From the NCBI GenBank assembly GCA_023955635.1, contig JAMXHR010000003.1, positions 1 to 64,000 on the forward strand: 64,000 nucleotides of DNA, written 5' to 3'. The translations under genes were made by a program, and so were the position numbers. This document shows positions 38,734 through 48,149 of this stretch, piece by piece. The notes beneath the pieces were generated by a model. That model saw only the letters and a program-made list of their open reading frames with translations, had not been told where the DNA came from and made no database searches. Every line of letters starts with the position of its first letter. Within the stretch, counting starts at the first letter, position 1. The DNA comes from Methanosarcina sp. ERenArc_MAG2. Lineage in GTDB: Archaea > Halobacteriota > Methanosarcinia > Methanosarcinales > Methanosarcinaceae.

Positions 38734-38923
38734 GGTTTTATCGGATAAATTTTTCGGCAGCCTTTTATTGCCGGATTACTAAATGACTAGTAGATGAGGC
38801 AAAAATAACAGAGTTATATTGTTAGGCGCTATACCTGGATATAAAAAATAAAAATATAATTTTTACTCAAATGAAATCAACAAAATTGAATAAACTGGAA
38901 TAAATTTCAGGGAGAAATCGAAA

Positions 38924-39112
38924 ATGTGTGAGATCAATGTAATCTTACTTCGTGGAGACAGGCGTGAGAGGATTATGGATTCCGTGGCAAAGATCCTGGT
39001 TGAAGGAGATTCAATCCAGCTTACCGGAATTCTTGGAGACCAAATGACTATCGCAGGCTCAATCAAGGAGGTTAATTTTTCACGCGGAGAAGCCCTTATC
39101 CTTGCAAACTGA
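38924..39112 (+). CDS. CooT-like nickel-binding protein
   Basis: 62 residues, MCEINVILLRGDRRERIMDS, then GDSIQLTGILGDQ and a final LILAN. Cys2 at the very N-terminus is the nickel ligand in CooT-family proteins, and length and strand pattern agree. A possible small Ni chaperone relevant to CO dehydrogenase maturation. SD AGGGAG upstream. Monocistronic. Confidence 0.75.
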   Translation: MCEINVILLRGDRRERIMDSVAKILVEGDSIQLTGILGDQMTIAGSIKEVNFSRGEALILAN

Positions 39113-39486
39113 ACTTTTTATTTCTTACTTTTGTCTATTTTCCCGGATCTGGGCTTTTTCTTACCTTTTTCTGGTCTTTCTTATTTCCTTTTATTCGGCT
39201 TCTGAGAAATTGTACAGCTAGATTATTTTTTTTAATGGATAAAAAATTCACAAAAGATAAAAGGTACATATATAAATTTATATATCCGGGTATTGCTTAT
39301 AAACACATTATAATATAATCTGGGTTTTATATAATATAAATTTGGAATAAGCTGCAGAATAGCTGTATTTTTTATAGATATCTTACATCAGATTATGAAA
39401 ACAAAAACTGAATCAATAGTTTGGAAACTATTTCCTGAATAAATTTTAGAGAGCCTGGATTTAAAACGTGTAGGGGTCAAAAGGAT
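39113..39486. other. intergenic, AT-rich
   Basis: A pyrimidine-rich stretch follows the CooT gene at 39115-39190 (T-rich runs typical of archaeal termination). The rest is AT-rich upstream sequence of the PAS pseudogene. No gene seen. Confidence 0.4.
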
Positions 39487-40531
39487 ATGAAAGAGTTCCC
39501 GATGGGTCGAAAAAATTCAAAAATTAAGTCTGTATCTCAAGATAATTATTATTTTATAAAAGGAATACTCAACACGATGCTTAACCCTGTTTGCTGTAAA
39601 GACAGGAACGGAATTTACCTTGGTGTAAATGAAATTTATGCCAGGCAGATTGTGGGTCTTCCGGAAGAAAAAATTGTGGGACATAAACTCCTCGAAGTCG
39701 GCAGAAAGATTGCGGAAAGGTTTCCAGAAAGATCTGTTGTAAATGGGATCTCTCTGCTGGAGCACGTAAAAGGATGGGAAAAGGATGATGCAAAACTCCT
39801 GAGACAGGGTGGAACAAGTACACACGAGTATGAGGGAATTTGTGTAGACGGCATAAAGAGACTTTTTCTGGTAAATAAATCAACTTTCAGCAATGAAAAT
39901 GGGGAGGCTCTGGGGCTTTTTACGGTACTGCAGGATATTACCGAACGCGATGAAATCCAGAGAAAACTTCAGGAAAAAGAAGAGAGGTACTGTTTTATCA
40001 CGGAACAGACAGAACAACTTGTATACGACTGACTTCAAAAGTAATAAAGACAGCCTGGAAAGTGCTATTGAAGAAGTTACGGGATTATCTGTCTAAGGAG
40101 TTCCAGGACATTCCTCCTGACGTCTGGATCGCATATATTCATCCTGAAGATTGAGAGCAAATTAATGAAAAAGTCATGAAAATCCAGAACGAAGGGGAAA
40201 ATACAGGCAAAAGTTCAGGTTCAGGGAAAAAAGATGGAACTCACTTCTACGCAGAAGATAGAGGAGTACGCCTTCTGGATTTAAAGATGGTAAACCCTAC
40301 AAACTTCTTGGAGTAATAAAAAATATAACTGAAAGAGAACTTGCCCACGAGAGAGTACAGAAAAGCGAAGAAAGATCTCGCTCATTCATAGAAAATTTCA
40401 AGGGAATTGTTTTTCAGGCAGATAAATATTTTATTCCTCAGTTTGTAGATCAGCTTGAAGATGAAATGGAATTTAATAGGGATAAAGGCACGGAATTTAC
40501 CATAAAGATAAGTGTGGCAGTGAAATTATAA
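39487..40531 (+). pseudogene. PAS-domain sensory protein, decayed
   Basis: The first 182 codons form one PAS domain (NPVCCKDRNGIYLGVNEIYA, IVGLPEEKIVGHK, FTVLQDITERDEIQRKLQEK) and end at TGA 40032. Downstream in other frames come EVTGLSV, ITERELAHERVQKSEERSRS and a scrap of histidine-kinase-like sequence (GTEFTIKISV), with many stops. It was once a multi-PAS sensor kinase like those common in Methanosarcina. The catalytic kinase part is absent. Confidence 0.7.
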
Positions 40532-40995
40532 AATTTATACTGTTTTTCTCAATTAAGTTTTTTGCAGTTAAAAGTTTCTGTACTCTTTATTTTCCAACTT
40601 GCTTTTACTAAAAAGAATCTGTAAGCCCCAGAAGCTCCGGATCTCTCTTTAAATTTATTTTTTTATAATACCTCTCCGGGAAAAGCATTTATCTATTCTT
40701 ACCTATAACCTCAATGTGATCTAAGATATAAGGATCAGGCATAAGTCGAAACATCCAAAAATGTTTATCTATTAAATCATTATATCACATGTCGGCAGTT
40801 TGCAGCGCACATATATAACTTATATAACTTATAGTAAAAATTATGACTTCATAAATACACTTAAATTTATACCCATATTCTGGAATTGCATAATCCGCTG
40901 TCTGGAATTACGACCTCCTGCAAAAATTTAGGTTTTCAGTGATTAAAGCTATATCTTGAATCGGGTAGAAGAAGATTAAAAAGGATAGGATATAA
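40532..40995. other. intergenic with probable gap promoter
   Basis: No gene. TATATAACTTATATAACTTA at about 40813-40832 is a candidate TATA region, some 160 bp before the GAPDH start. A T-rich stretch near 40600 could end the PAS transcript. Confidence 0.35.
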
Positions 40996-42003
40996 ATGGT
41001 TAAAGCAAAGATTGCAGTAAACGGTTACGGAACCATCGGAAAAAGAGTTGCAGATGCCGTACAGGCTCAGGACGACATGGAAGTTATCGGAATTTCCAAA
41101 ACCAAGCCGAATTATGAAGCTGCAGTGGCTCACCAGCTAGGATATGACATATATGCTCCAGCTGAGAATGTCGGGGCTTTTGAGAAGGCAGGAATGCCGG
41201 CAGCAGGGACCATTGAAGAAATGATCGAAAAGGCTGACTTGGTTGTGGACTGCACGCCTGGGGGAATCGGGGAAGGGAACAAGCCTCTATATCAGAAAGC
41301 TGGAGTAAAGGCGATCTGGCAGGGCGGAGAGAGTCATACAATTGCAGGTTTCTCATTCAATGCTGCCAGCAATTATGAGGGGGCTTTGGGCCGTGACCTT
41401 GTAAGGGTTGTCTCCTGTAATACTACCGGGCTTTGCAGGGTCATCTCCCCGATAGACAGGGAATTAGGGGTAAAAAAGGTAAGGGTAACTCTCGCAAGAA
41501 GGGCAGCAGACCCCAATGATGTAAAGAAGGGGCCGATTAATGCAATCGTACCTGATCCCATCAAGCTTCCGTCCCATCACGGACCTGATGTAAGAAGTGT
41601 ACTTCCCCAGATTGACATCACAACTGCAGCTCTGAAAATCCCGACAACTCTAATGCACGTACACACTGTGAATATGGAAGTCAATACCGATTGCACTGCA
41701 GACGATATCAAGAAAATTTTCGGTTCACAGTCCAGAATTCGTTTCGTAGGGCAGGGTATCTCGTCAACAGCCGAAATTATAGAGTTTGCCAGGGATATAA
41801 GGCGCCCCCGAAATGATATGTGGGAGAACTGCATCTGGGCGGAATCCATAACAGTGCACGAAAAGGAGTTCTATTTCTTCCAGGCTATCCATCAGGAATC
41901 AATAGTTGTTCCCGAAAATGTGGATGCTATCAGGGCCATGATGGAACTGGAAAGCGACGGTGCAAAATCAATTGAGAAGACAAATAAAGCTATCGGGCTG
42001 TAA
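40996..42003 (+). CDS. gap: type II glyceraldehyde-3-phosphate dehydrogenase
   Basis: 335 residues, full length for the archaeal phosphorylating NAD(P)-dependent enzyme. N-terminal Rossmann motif (IAVNGYGTIGKRVADAV), catalytic Cys in VSCNTTGLCR (about residue 140), and the archaeal-specific ARRAADPNDVKKGPINAI and HVHTVNMEV. It interconverts GAP and 1,3-bisphosphoglycerate in gluconeogenesis/glycolysis in the cytosol. SD AAAGGAT is adjacent to the start. An independent transcription unit, as the gap to the next gene is 175 bp. Confidence 0.95.
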   Translation: MVKAKIAVNGYGTIGKRVADAVQAQDDMEVIGISKTKPNYEAAVAHQLGYDIYAPAENVGAFEKAGMPAAGTIEEMIEKADLVVDCTPGGIGEGNKPLYQKAGVKAIWQGGESHTIAGFSFNAASNYEGALGRDLVRVVSCNTTGLCRVISPIDRELGVKKVRVTLARRAADPNDVKKGPINAIVPDPIKLPSHHGPDVRSVLPQIDITTAALKIPTTLMHVHTVNMEVNTDCTADDIKKIFGSQSRIRFVGQGISSTAEIIEFARDIRRPRNDMWENCIWAESITVHEKEFYFFQAIHQESIVVPENVDAIRAMMELESDGAKSIEKTNKAIGL

Positions 42004-42178
42004 GTCTTTAGGAAGGCTCAGGCTCTGAGGACTCCGAGTGTCCAGTCTGAACATCGGGAGTCCTGTTTGTGAAATCTGGATGCTTTATATCCAAAGAACC
42101 AAAAATTCTGAATCCTGATTAATTCTATATCCGGATAACAGAATTTGGAACCTTTAATCTAAAAGAACTGACCAGGGT

Positions 42179-42984
42179 ATGAATTCAACAGATTCGGGCT
42201 TTTTGAAATTATGTCGGGAGGCTTTTAAAGCCGCATCAGATTCTATCTGTGATCTTGAAGGTACCGATGCTGCGAGCAGCTTTGTTTGTATGGGAGCCGA
42301 CGGGACACCGACTACTAAAATAGACCTGGCAGCGGAGAACGCTATCGTCGAGATTCTCAAAGGCGACGGCAGATCCATGAGAATTCTCAGCGAGGAACTG
42401 GGTGAGCTTATTCTGGGGGATTCTCCAGAATTTTCTGTTGTTCTGGATCCGCTTGATGGGACTTATAATTCCTCTGTAGGAATTCCCTTCTACAGCGTTT
42501 CAATAGCTGTTTCTTCTCATGACCTCTCAGATCTGAGGTTCGGGTTTGTAAGTAACCTTGCGCTATGCGAGGAATATCACGCAGAGGCTGGAAAGGGGGC
42601 TTACCTTAACGGAAAAAAATCAAATCTTCCCTGAACTCGGAGTTGAGGGAACTGTGTGTCAGCGTGTACGGTTACCGGCAAAATGTGGAACGGACCCGAA
42701 AGATATATAGCAGTGTCAGAAGGGTGAGATTATTTGGAAGTGTAGCACTCGAACTTTGTTATGTAGCCTCAGGCAGGCTTGATGCTTTTGTGGATGTTCG
42801 AAACGCTCTGCGCGTGACTGATGTGGCAGCAGGGCAACTAATTCTGGAAGAAGCAGGCGGGCTTATTACGGACGGATATGGAAATTTTTTAAGGCTTCCT
42901 GATAATGTTACCGCCAGGGTTGAAATGGTTGCGTCCAATGGAAATGTGCACGAAAAAATTTTAAAATTACTTTCAGGAGGATAA
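42179..42984 (+). CDS. inositol-monophosphatase / NADP-phosphatase-like protein, apparent frameshift
   Basis: 268 residues if one A is added to the A7 run at 42613-42619. Motifs of the IMPase/FBPase superfamily flank the break: SEELGEL (metal Glu), VLDPLDGTYNSSVG (metal Asp residues) and, after the break, VTDVAAGQLILEEAGGLITD. As written the first frame stops at 42634. The next gene is NAD kinase, starting 1 nt after this stop; in Methanocaldococcus the two activities are fused in one NADP phosphatase/NAD kinase protein (MJ0917). That points to an NADP(H)/NAD(H) balancing role. Frameshift probably a homopolymer miscall. Confidence 0.75.
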
Positions 42985-42985
42985 G

Positions 42986-43812
42986 TTGGCGATAAAAAAA
43001 TCGGAATCTCCTCACGCTGTGACAGGCCTGAAGTAATTGAAATGGTCAGGGAAATTCTTGCCTGTTTCAGCTCGAAGGTTCAGATCTTTGTCGCCACTCC
43101 CACAGCTGATGTACTCGGAATAGAAGGTACTCCAGTTGAGAAAATGAGAGAAGAGGGAGTAGAACTCATTATCAGTGTGGGAGGTGACGGCACGGTTCTT
43201 CGGAATATTGCCAAGATGAAAGATCCTCTTCCCATACTCGGGATTAATATGGGAACTCTCGGCTTTCTCGTAGATGTCGAACCCAAAGATGCCGTTGAGA
43301 CCATAGAGGAAGTGCTTTATGGTTTTTCGTATCTCGAAAGAATGCGAGTTGATGTCTTCCTTAATGGGAAAATGCTTGAGACCGCGACAAACGAGATTGC
43401 GATAATGTCCGCAAAGCCCGCGAAGATTATTCAGTTTGAAGTTTATGTCGGTGATTGTCTTCTTGAATCGATGCGTGCCGATGGTGTGGTTTTTGCAACT
43501 CCTACAGGCTCGACTGCCTATGCAATGAGCGCAGGCGGCCCTATTATAAGCCCCAGGGTAAATGCGATCGTAGTTGTTCCTGTTGCCCCTTTTAAACTCT
43601 CCTCAAGGCCCTGGGTTATTCCTTCAGACAGTGAAATCACAGTAAAATTGTCAGTCCCAAAAAAAGAAGCTGTTGTTGCAATTGACGGGCAGAAATCCTA
43701 CGGGATCAAGCCTGATGATATTGTCAAACTTAAGAAATCCAGGTTTCCGGCACGTTTTGTGAAGACTTCTGATACCTGTTTTTATGAAAGGGTTCAGAGA
43801 AAACTTTCCTGA
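42986..43812 (+). CDS. nadK: NAD kinase, apparent N-terminal frameshift
   Basis: 275 residues if one A is added to the A7 run at 42994-43000. It starts at TTG 42986, 5 nt after AGGAGG and coupled to the preceding gene. The repaired N-terminus reads KIGISSRCDRPEVIEMV. The core is intact: SVGGDGTVLR (ATP/NAD binding), INMGTLGFLVDV, ATNEIAIM and FATPTGSTAYAMSAGGPI. If the shift is real, ATG 43042 could give a protein lacking the first strand. NAD kinase is the only source of NADP in most cells, so a true null is unlikely. Confidence 0.85.
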
Positions 43813-44230
43813 GAAAATAATTTATCCAAAGCTTGAGTTTTTTCATAAACTTTAATTTATTCTCAAATTTTTAATCCTTTAGAGCCTTCGATCTTGGATA
43901 TTTTTAATTGTATTTCCAAATAGAACTCAATAATTCAAAATAAGTATCTCCAATATATTAAAAATAAGTATTTCCTGTTCAAAATTGTAAAAATGTTGCT
44001 GCCGGAAGCTATTTTCCTCCAAGGAAAACATTTATACATCTGCAGGTAAAGCTATGCTTAATTTTGACGAGATATAATATTTACTAATATTTTCTGACTT
44101 TTTGGGATGTTTGAACCCTGGCGCCTCCTTATTCAAACCTTTGAGTTATTTTTCAGGTAGATTATCTGGATATCATTAAAAATGATCAAAAATGCCTCAC
44201 AATAATTAAAAATCACAGGAAGTAGTAACA
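43813..44230. other. intergenic, AT-rich
   Basis: No gene. The AGGAAGT SD of the next gene is at 44218-44224. The T-rich stretch around 43840-43920 may terminate the NAD kinase transcript. Confidence 0.4.
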
Positions 44231-45448
44231 ATGTCAGAGAGCGAGCAGTATTCAAGAAATAAACTTATGGACTTTATCGAATATCGCCCCCTAGATATCG
44301 AAATCTGTGACGTGACGCTCCGCGACGGAGAACAGACTCCAGGCGTTGTATTCGCGAAAGAACAGAAGCTGGCAATTGCCAGTGAGCTTGATTCCATGGG
44401 TGTAGAGGTTATAGAAGCCGGATTTCCGGTGGTTTCCGCAAATGAAAAGGAAATAGTGAAGGAAATTGCAAACCAGGGCTTTAATTCAAGGATCTGTTGC
44501 CTCTCAAGAGCAGTAAAAGGGGACGTGGACTCTGCCCTTGAGTGTGATGTCGATATTGTGAGCATTTTTATTGCAATGTCCGATATGCACCTCAAATACA
44601 AATATCACAGAAGTTTTGAGGAAATGCTCGGCTGCGCTAAAGAAGCTATTGAGTACGCAACTGACCATGGATTAAAAGTGCGTTTTGCAGCCGAAGATTC
44701 TAGCCGGACCCCGATAGATCGCCTCAAGCAAGCTTTTAAGGAAGTTGAAGCTGAGTATAAAGTGCAGTACGTAAGCCTTGCGGATACGGTTGGGATCCTG
44801 AACCCGACAACAACTCACTACCTGGTGAGCGAGATTTACAAATCAGTCAACACTTCCATCTGTATTCACTGCCACGACGATCTTGGCATGGCTACTGCAA
44901 ACACGCTTGCAGCCGCCGAAGCCGGGGCAAAGCAGCTCCACACAACAGTCAATGGGATCGGAGAACGGGCAGGAAACGCTGCACTTGAAGAAGTAATGGT
45001 AGCTCTCAGGGTGCAGTACGGGATCGACCGTTATGACACAACAAAGCTGACCGCACTATCCGAAATGGTTTCCGAATATTCAGGCATCACACCCTCTGTA
45101 AACAAAGCCGTTGTCGGGCAAAACGCCTTCACCCATGAATCCGGGATTCATGTCGCTGCAATCCTTGAAGAGCCGCGCACCTATGAACTCTTCCTCCCTG
45201 AAATGGTTGGAGGAAAGCGCAACCTCGTAGTCGGAAAGCACACAGGCACAAAAGCCTTAAAAGGCATTATCAACAGCATCGGTTTCTGCCTTGAACGGGA
45301 AGAACTCTGTGCCCTGATTGATAAAGTCAAGGTCTGTACCGAAGAGAAGCATAAAAGTATCTCAAGGGAGCAGCTTGAAAAACTGATTAGTCAGGTCCGG
45401 CAGGAACAGAAAACTGCAGAAAAGCAAGATGAGAGGTTTTCTATCTGA
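44231..45448 (+). CDS. aksA: homocitrate synthase family protein (AksA type)
   Basis: 405 residues of the DRE-TIM/LeuA-like acyltransferase family. CDVTLRDGEQTPGVVF carries the active-site Arg-Asp and metal Asp, IHCHDDLGMATANTLAA the metal His pair, and VNGIGERAGNAALEEV plus FTHESGIHVAAIL are family signatures. In methanogens AksA condenses 2-oxoglutarate with acetyl-CoA for the 7-mercaptoheptanoyl chain of coenzyme B. Paralogs (isopropylmalate or citramalate synthase) share the fold, so substrate is inferred from overall similarity. Single-gene unit; 3' side abuts mobile DNA. Confidence 0.8.
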   Translation: MSESEQYSRNKLMDFIEYRPLDIEICDVTLRDGEQTPGVVFAKEQKLAIASELDSMGVEVIEAGFPVVSANEKEIVKEIANQGFNSRICCLSRAVKGDVDSALECDVDIVSIFIAMSDMHLKYKYHRSFEEMLGCAKEAIEYATDHGLKVRFAAEDSSRTPIDRLKQAFKEVEAEYKVQYVSLADTVGILNPTTTHYLVSEIYKSVNTSICIHCHDDLGMATANTLAAAEAGAKQLHTTVNGIGERAGNAALEEVMVALRVQYGIDRYDTTKLTALSEMVSEYSGITPSVNKAVVGQNAFTHESGIHVAAILEEPRTYELFLPEMVGGKRNLVVGKHTGTKALKGIINSIGFCLEREELCALIDKVKVCTEEKHKSISREQLEKLISQVRQEQKTAEKQDERFSI

Positions 45449-45518
45449 AAACCCCTTACTCTTTTCTACTTATTTTTTAATTCTGTTTATCTCCTTTTCT
45501 ACTAATTTATTCTATTAA

Positions 45519-45933
45519 GAGCCTATCCGAAAAGTCATTAACCCTGCTTTCGGCAGGTCGACATTAAAAATTAAAATATTTTCCCGATACCGTTTTTGAA
45601 TATTAGCTAACTATATATTGGGTTTAAAGTTGGTTAACGTGTGGCTCAACTCCCCACGACATATATAAGTACTGAATCATTTTTTCATTGAAGTTTTGTA
45701 TGAGAAATTAACAATTGGTCATATGTAAACCTAACAACTGCACACAATTATGGAGCATCATTTCAAAATCGCCATCATTAAAACTATTGAAAATTAATTG
45801 TCGACCTGCCGAATGTAGGATTAACGCATGTTGAAAAGTTACGATAGGTCGATAATATCGGCATCCTTTCCGGTTGTACATATTGTCAATTGTAAAAAGT
45901 TACAGTAGGTAACAACACTTTTCGGATAGGCTC
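45519..45933. mobile_element. IS5-type MITE (host of a nested MITE)
   Basis: Ends GAGCCTATCCGAAAAGT and ACTTTTCGGATAGGCTC with a TAA direct repeat (45516-45518, 45934-45936). Without the insert at 45543-45819 it is about 132 bp and matches the 130-bp element at 59160-59289. The ends are the same as those of the IS5-like element at 46441-47307, 500 bp away. Confidence 0.9.
45543..45819. mobile_element. 277-bp MITE, TTCGGCAGGTCGAC family, copy 2 (nested)
   Basis: Ends CCTGCTTTCGGCAGGTCGAC and the complement of CCTACATTCGGCAGGTCGAC, with the 6-bp direct repeat ATTAAC (45537-45542, 45820-45825). The related MITE at 59160 shows the uninterrupted site. Inverted relative to 17712-17987. Confidence 0.9.
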
Positions 45934-45950
45934 TAAGCCTATATTGCACA

Positions 45951-46244
45951 TCAGGTGGTAGGCTCTCTCATTACTGAAAATATGGTTATATCTTCGTTGT
46001 TTTTGTCGTAGAAGATTATTTCGTCGTAGTTGTGGTCACTGGATTCGTTCAGTTCGATACCTACCGAAATTTCATTCTCTTCGTCCCATCTGAACCACCC
46101 TGTAAGATCAACACCAACTAAATCTTCAAAATGTTTGAAAATAACCCTATCGTTTCCCCAATTCTCTTTCACAAATTTAATAAGTTGATCGAAAACTTCG
46201 GTATTCCGATACACCCCAGAATCGTCTAACTCAAATTCTACCAT
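45951..46244 (-). CDS. hypothetical acidic protein
   Basis: 97 residues, MVEFELDDSGVYRNTEVFDQ, rich in Asp/Glu and aromatic residues (LTGWFRWDEENEISVGIEL). ATG 46244 is preceded by AAAGGGG with 7-nt spacing, so translation is likely. The soluble fold resembles small immunity-type or SMI1-like proteins only loosely; I do not assign a family. Its 3' end is 18 bp from the MITE at 45519-45933. Confidence 0.55.
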   Translation of the reverse strand: MVEFELDDSGVYRNTEVFDQLIKFVKENWGNDRVIFKHFEDLVGVDLTGWFRWDEENEISVGIELNESSDHNYDEIIFYDKNNEDITIFSVMREPTT

Positions 46245-46330
46245 GTTATATCCCCTTTTAACGTATTGAAGTAATTGATATAAAAGGATTAGGTTTCTCG
46301 GGTTTTTTCAAGGTGATTTTTATATCCGAC

Positions 46331-46440
46331 ATGAAAAATTTTGATTTGCGAGATGAAGATGGCAATGAGCACGGAGTTTTGACTGGAAAACAACCTAGTC
46401 CCGCTGCTCTGAAAGCTGCGAACCGGAGCGAAGGGACTAA
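46331..46440 (+). pseudogene. chromatin protein MC1, 5' part only (IS-truncated)
   Basis: Reads MKNFDLRDEDGNEHGVLTGK and QPSPAALKAANRSEGTK, closely matching the N-terminal 37 residues of methanogen chromosomal protein MC1 (family knowledge: NFxLRDEDGNEHGVFTGKQPRQAALKAANRG). The IS5-like element begins at the TAA that follows, and no MC1 3' half lies beyond it. MC1 is an abundant non-histone DNA-bending protein; other copies presumably exist elsewhere. Confidence 0.8.
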
Positions 46441-47258
46441 GAGCCTATCCGAAAAGTCCCGCTGCTCAATATTATCCATGCACATGCTAACTGAAGCATA
46501 GCAAGGTAATTCTCAACCTTTTTTCCCCTCTTATAAGCAGCCTTCTGAATCTGTTTATCCAAGAATGTGTCCTTTCTACAACCCATCTTCTTGCCCTAAA
46601 ACCTGGTATCTGTTCTTATATTTTCCTCTCCGCGGCTTTTGATATGGGCGGTATAACCATATTCTTTAACCAGTTGTCTGATGTCAGGAAAATCATATCC
46701 TTTATCCATACAGATATTCTGAATTCCCTCATCCGGAGAAGGTCTTTCAAAAAGAATGGCATCTAAAGTTTCTTTTACAAGCTTTTTATCGTGACGATTT
46801 GCTCCATCAACAGTTACCGAAAGTGGTATACCTTTCCCATCTGTTAAAATACTCCTTTTTGTACCTTTTTTGCCACGATCAGTTGGATTCGCTCCGGTAC
46901 CAGGTCCACCTAATGGTGCTTTTGTCATAGAACCGTCAATTGCTTGCCATTCCCACTCTAATCCTTTTTGATGATCATACTCCAGTAGACCAGCTATCCA
47001 CATATTCTCAAAGAATCCTGAGCTTCTCCATTCCTGAAATCGATCATGGACAGTGCTTGGAGCTCCATAAAATCGTGGCAGAGATTTCCATTGGCAACCA
47101 GTCCGAAGGAGATAAAAAATACCACTCAGTATTCTCTTATCATCTTTTCGAGGTCTTCCAGGCTTCTTTTTCGGTTTAGGGAGAGGGAATAATGCTTTTA
47201 TTTGATTCCAAAATCCGTCAGAAATCTCGTAGTCTTGTACGTTTGTTCGTCTTACCAC
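46441..47258 (-). pseudogene. IS5-family transposase, two frameshifts
   Basis: The start and first 220 codons are intact: GFWNQIKALFPLPKPKKKPG, RTGCQWKSLPRFYGAPST, catalytic AIDGSMTKAP and CMDKGYDF. Frame then shifts near 46600 and again at an A6 tract near 46530. Reading across gives RRWVVERTHSWINRFRRLLI (catalytic Glu region) and KKVENYLAMLQLACAWII. The last frame runs into the terminal repeat. Inactive as written. Confidence 0.8.
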
Positions 47259-47307
47259 TAACCAATATTAACCTAAAATCTAGTTATTTTACTTTTCGGA
47301 TAGGCTC
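46441..47307 (-). mobile_element. IS5-like insertion sequence
   Basis: 867 bp with 17-bp ends GAGCCTATCCGAAAAGT and ACTTTTCGGATAGGCTC, flanked by TAA on both sides (46438-46440, 47308-47310). It holds one decayed transposase. It lies between the MC1 fragment and the deleted IS4-like element; the outer flanks do not form one original gene. Confidence 0.85.
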
Positions 47308-47310
47308 TAA

Positions 47311-47811
47311 GAACTTACTTCCATCTCTCAATAGTGTTTTTCATTTCACTTTTTCATTAAAACCATTCTTCTCTGAACCTTTCTCTGTTTACATGCGGAT
47401 CCAATGCTTGACTTTCATATACATTCATTATCGTTTCAAAAGTTCTTTGAGTTCCACATCTATTCAGAATTACTGTCAACAAATCTGATTTCAACAGAAA
47501 CAAGAATAGGATCCATATTCTTCCTTATTCTTGAAACAAAATATCCTCCGTTTTCCTCAATTCTTGCAAACATTTGAGTTTTGTAAAAACCAAGATCTAC
47601 AAGAAGAATACGGTCTTTGATCCAGGGACCTATTTTCAATGATGAGACCAGTTTCTTTGACAGTTCCCTTAACCACTCTTCGGGAAACATTTCCCGAAGA
47701 GAGTCTTCAAGAGTAGGTAGAGGACGGGGAGACATGGGTGCACTAATATACAGATTATTAATATAAAAACACATACAGAAGTGATTCTCTAACACTTAAC
47801 CGATGACGCAT
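47311..47811 (-). mobile_element. IS4-like element, internally deleted copy
   Basis: Both ends match the full element at 56365-57929 (CTTAACCGATGACGCATG at its left end), but about 1 kb of the transposase is missing, joining MFPEEWLREL to SKKLVSSLKIGPWIKDR. The right terminal few bases were lost at the IS5 junction. Confidence 0.75.
47460..47795 (-). pseudogene. IS4-like transposase with internal deletions
   Basis: 111 residues: N-terminus SPRPLPTLEDSLREMFPEEW, a jump to ILLVDLGFYKTQMFARIEEN, and a second jump after DPILVSVE to the last third. The deletions leave the open frame intact but remove most of the catalytic core. Confidence 0.7.
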
Positions 47812-47949
47812 GAATTGAATTCCGGTTAAGGGGTTACTGGAATGTTTGAGATGGTTTAATGAAGAAAGAAATCGAGTGCTACGCACTCGATTAACTATAA
47901 TATAAGTTACACTAAATAAAAAATTACAAACTTAAGAGCTTATGCTATG

Positions 47950-48068
47950 TAGGACTTACGCACTTCAGATTCAAAGTCAAGCATAGTAACCATCAGATTT
48001 AGAATTTGAATTTCAGAAAGTTGTAAGCCTAATGCAGTTGATTTGGCACTTCAAGTGCGTAAGTCCTA
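47950..48068. mobile_element. 119-bp MITE, TAGGACTTACGCAC family, copy 1
   Basis: Ends TAGGACTTACGCACTTCA and GTGCGTAAGTCCTA, 5-bp TSD CTATG (47945-47949; right copy displaced to 48153-48157 by the second MITE). The outer 12 bp equal those of the IS701-like element at 9413-10557. Confidence 0.9.
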
Positions 48069-48069
48069 C

Positions 48070-48149
48070 TGTCGAGTCAACAGCAAAATATCGTATAAAA
48101 TCAATTGCAATTATTCAGAATCGTTAAATCTTTGAGTATTGACGCGACA
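48070..48149. mobile_element. 80-bp MITE, TGTCGCGTC family, copy 4
   Basis: Ends TGTCGAGTC and GACGCGACA, TSD CTAC (48066-48069, 48150-48153). The target spans the junction of the 119-bp MITE and its own target duplication, so this insertion came second. Confidence 0.9.

Noticed and set aside
46313..46501. Reading the MC1 fragment as a 62-aa intact protein
   Set aside because: The last 20 residues are encoded by the IS5 terminal region; only the first 37 match MC1.
47192..47488. 98-codon plus-strand frame across IS5/IS4 junction
   Set aside because: It spans two unrelated IS ends, so it is not a gene.
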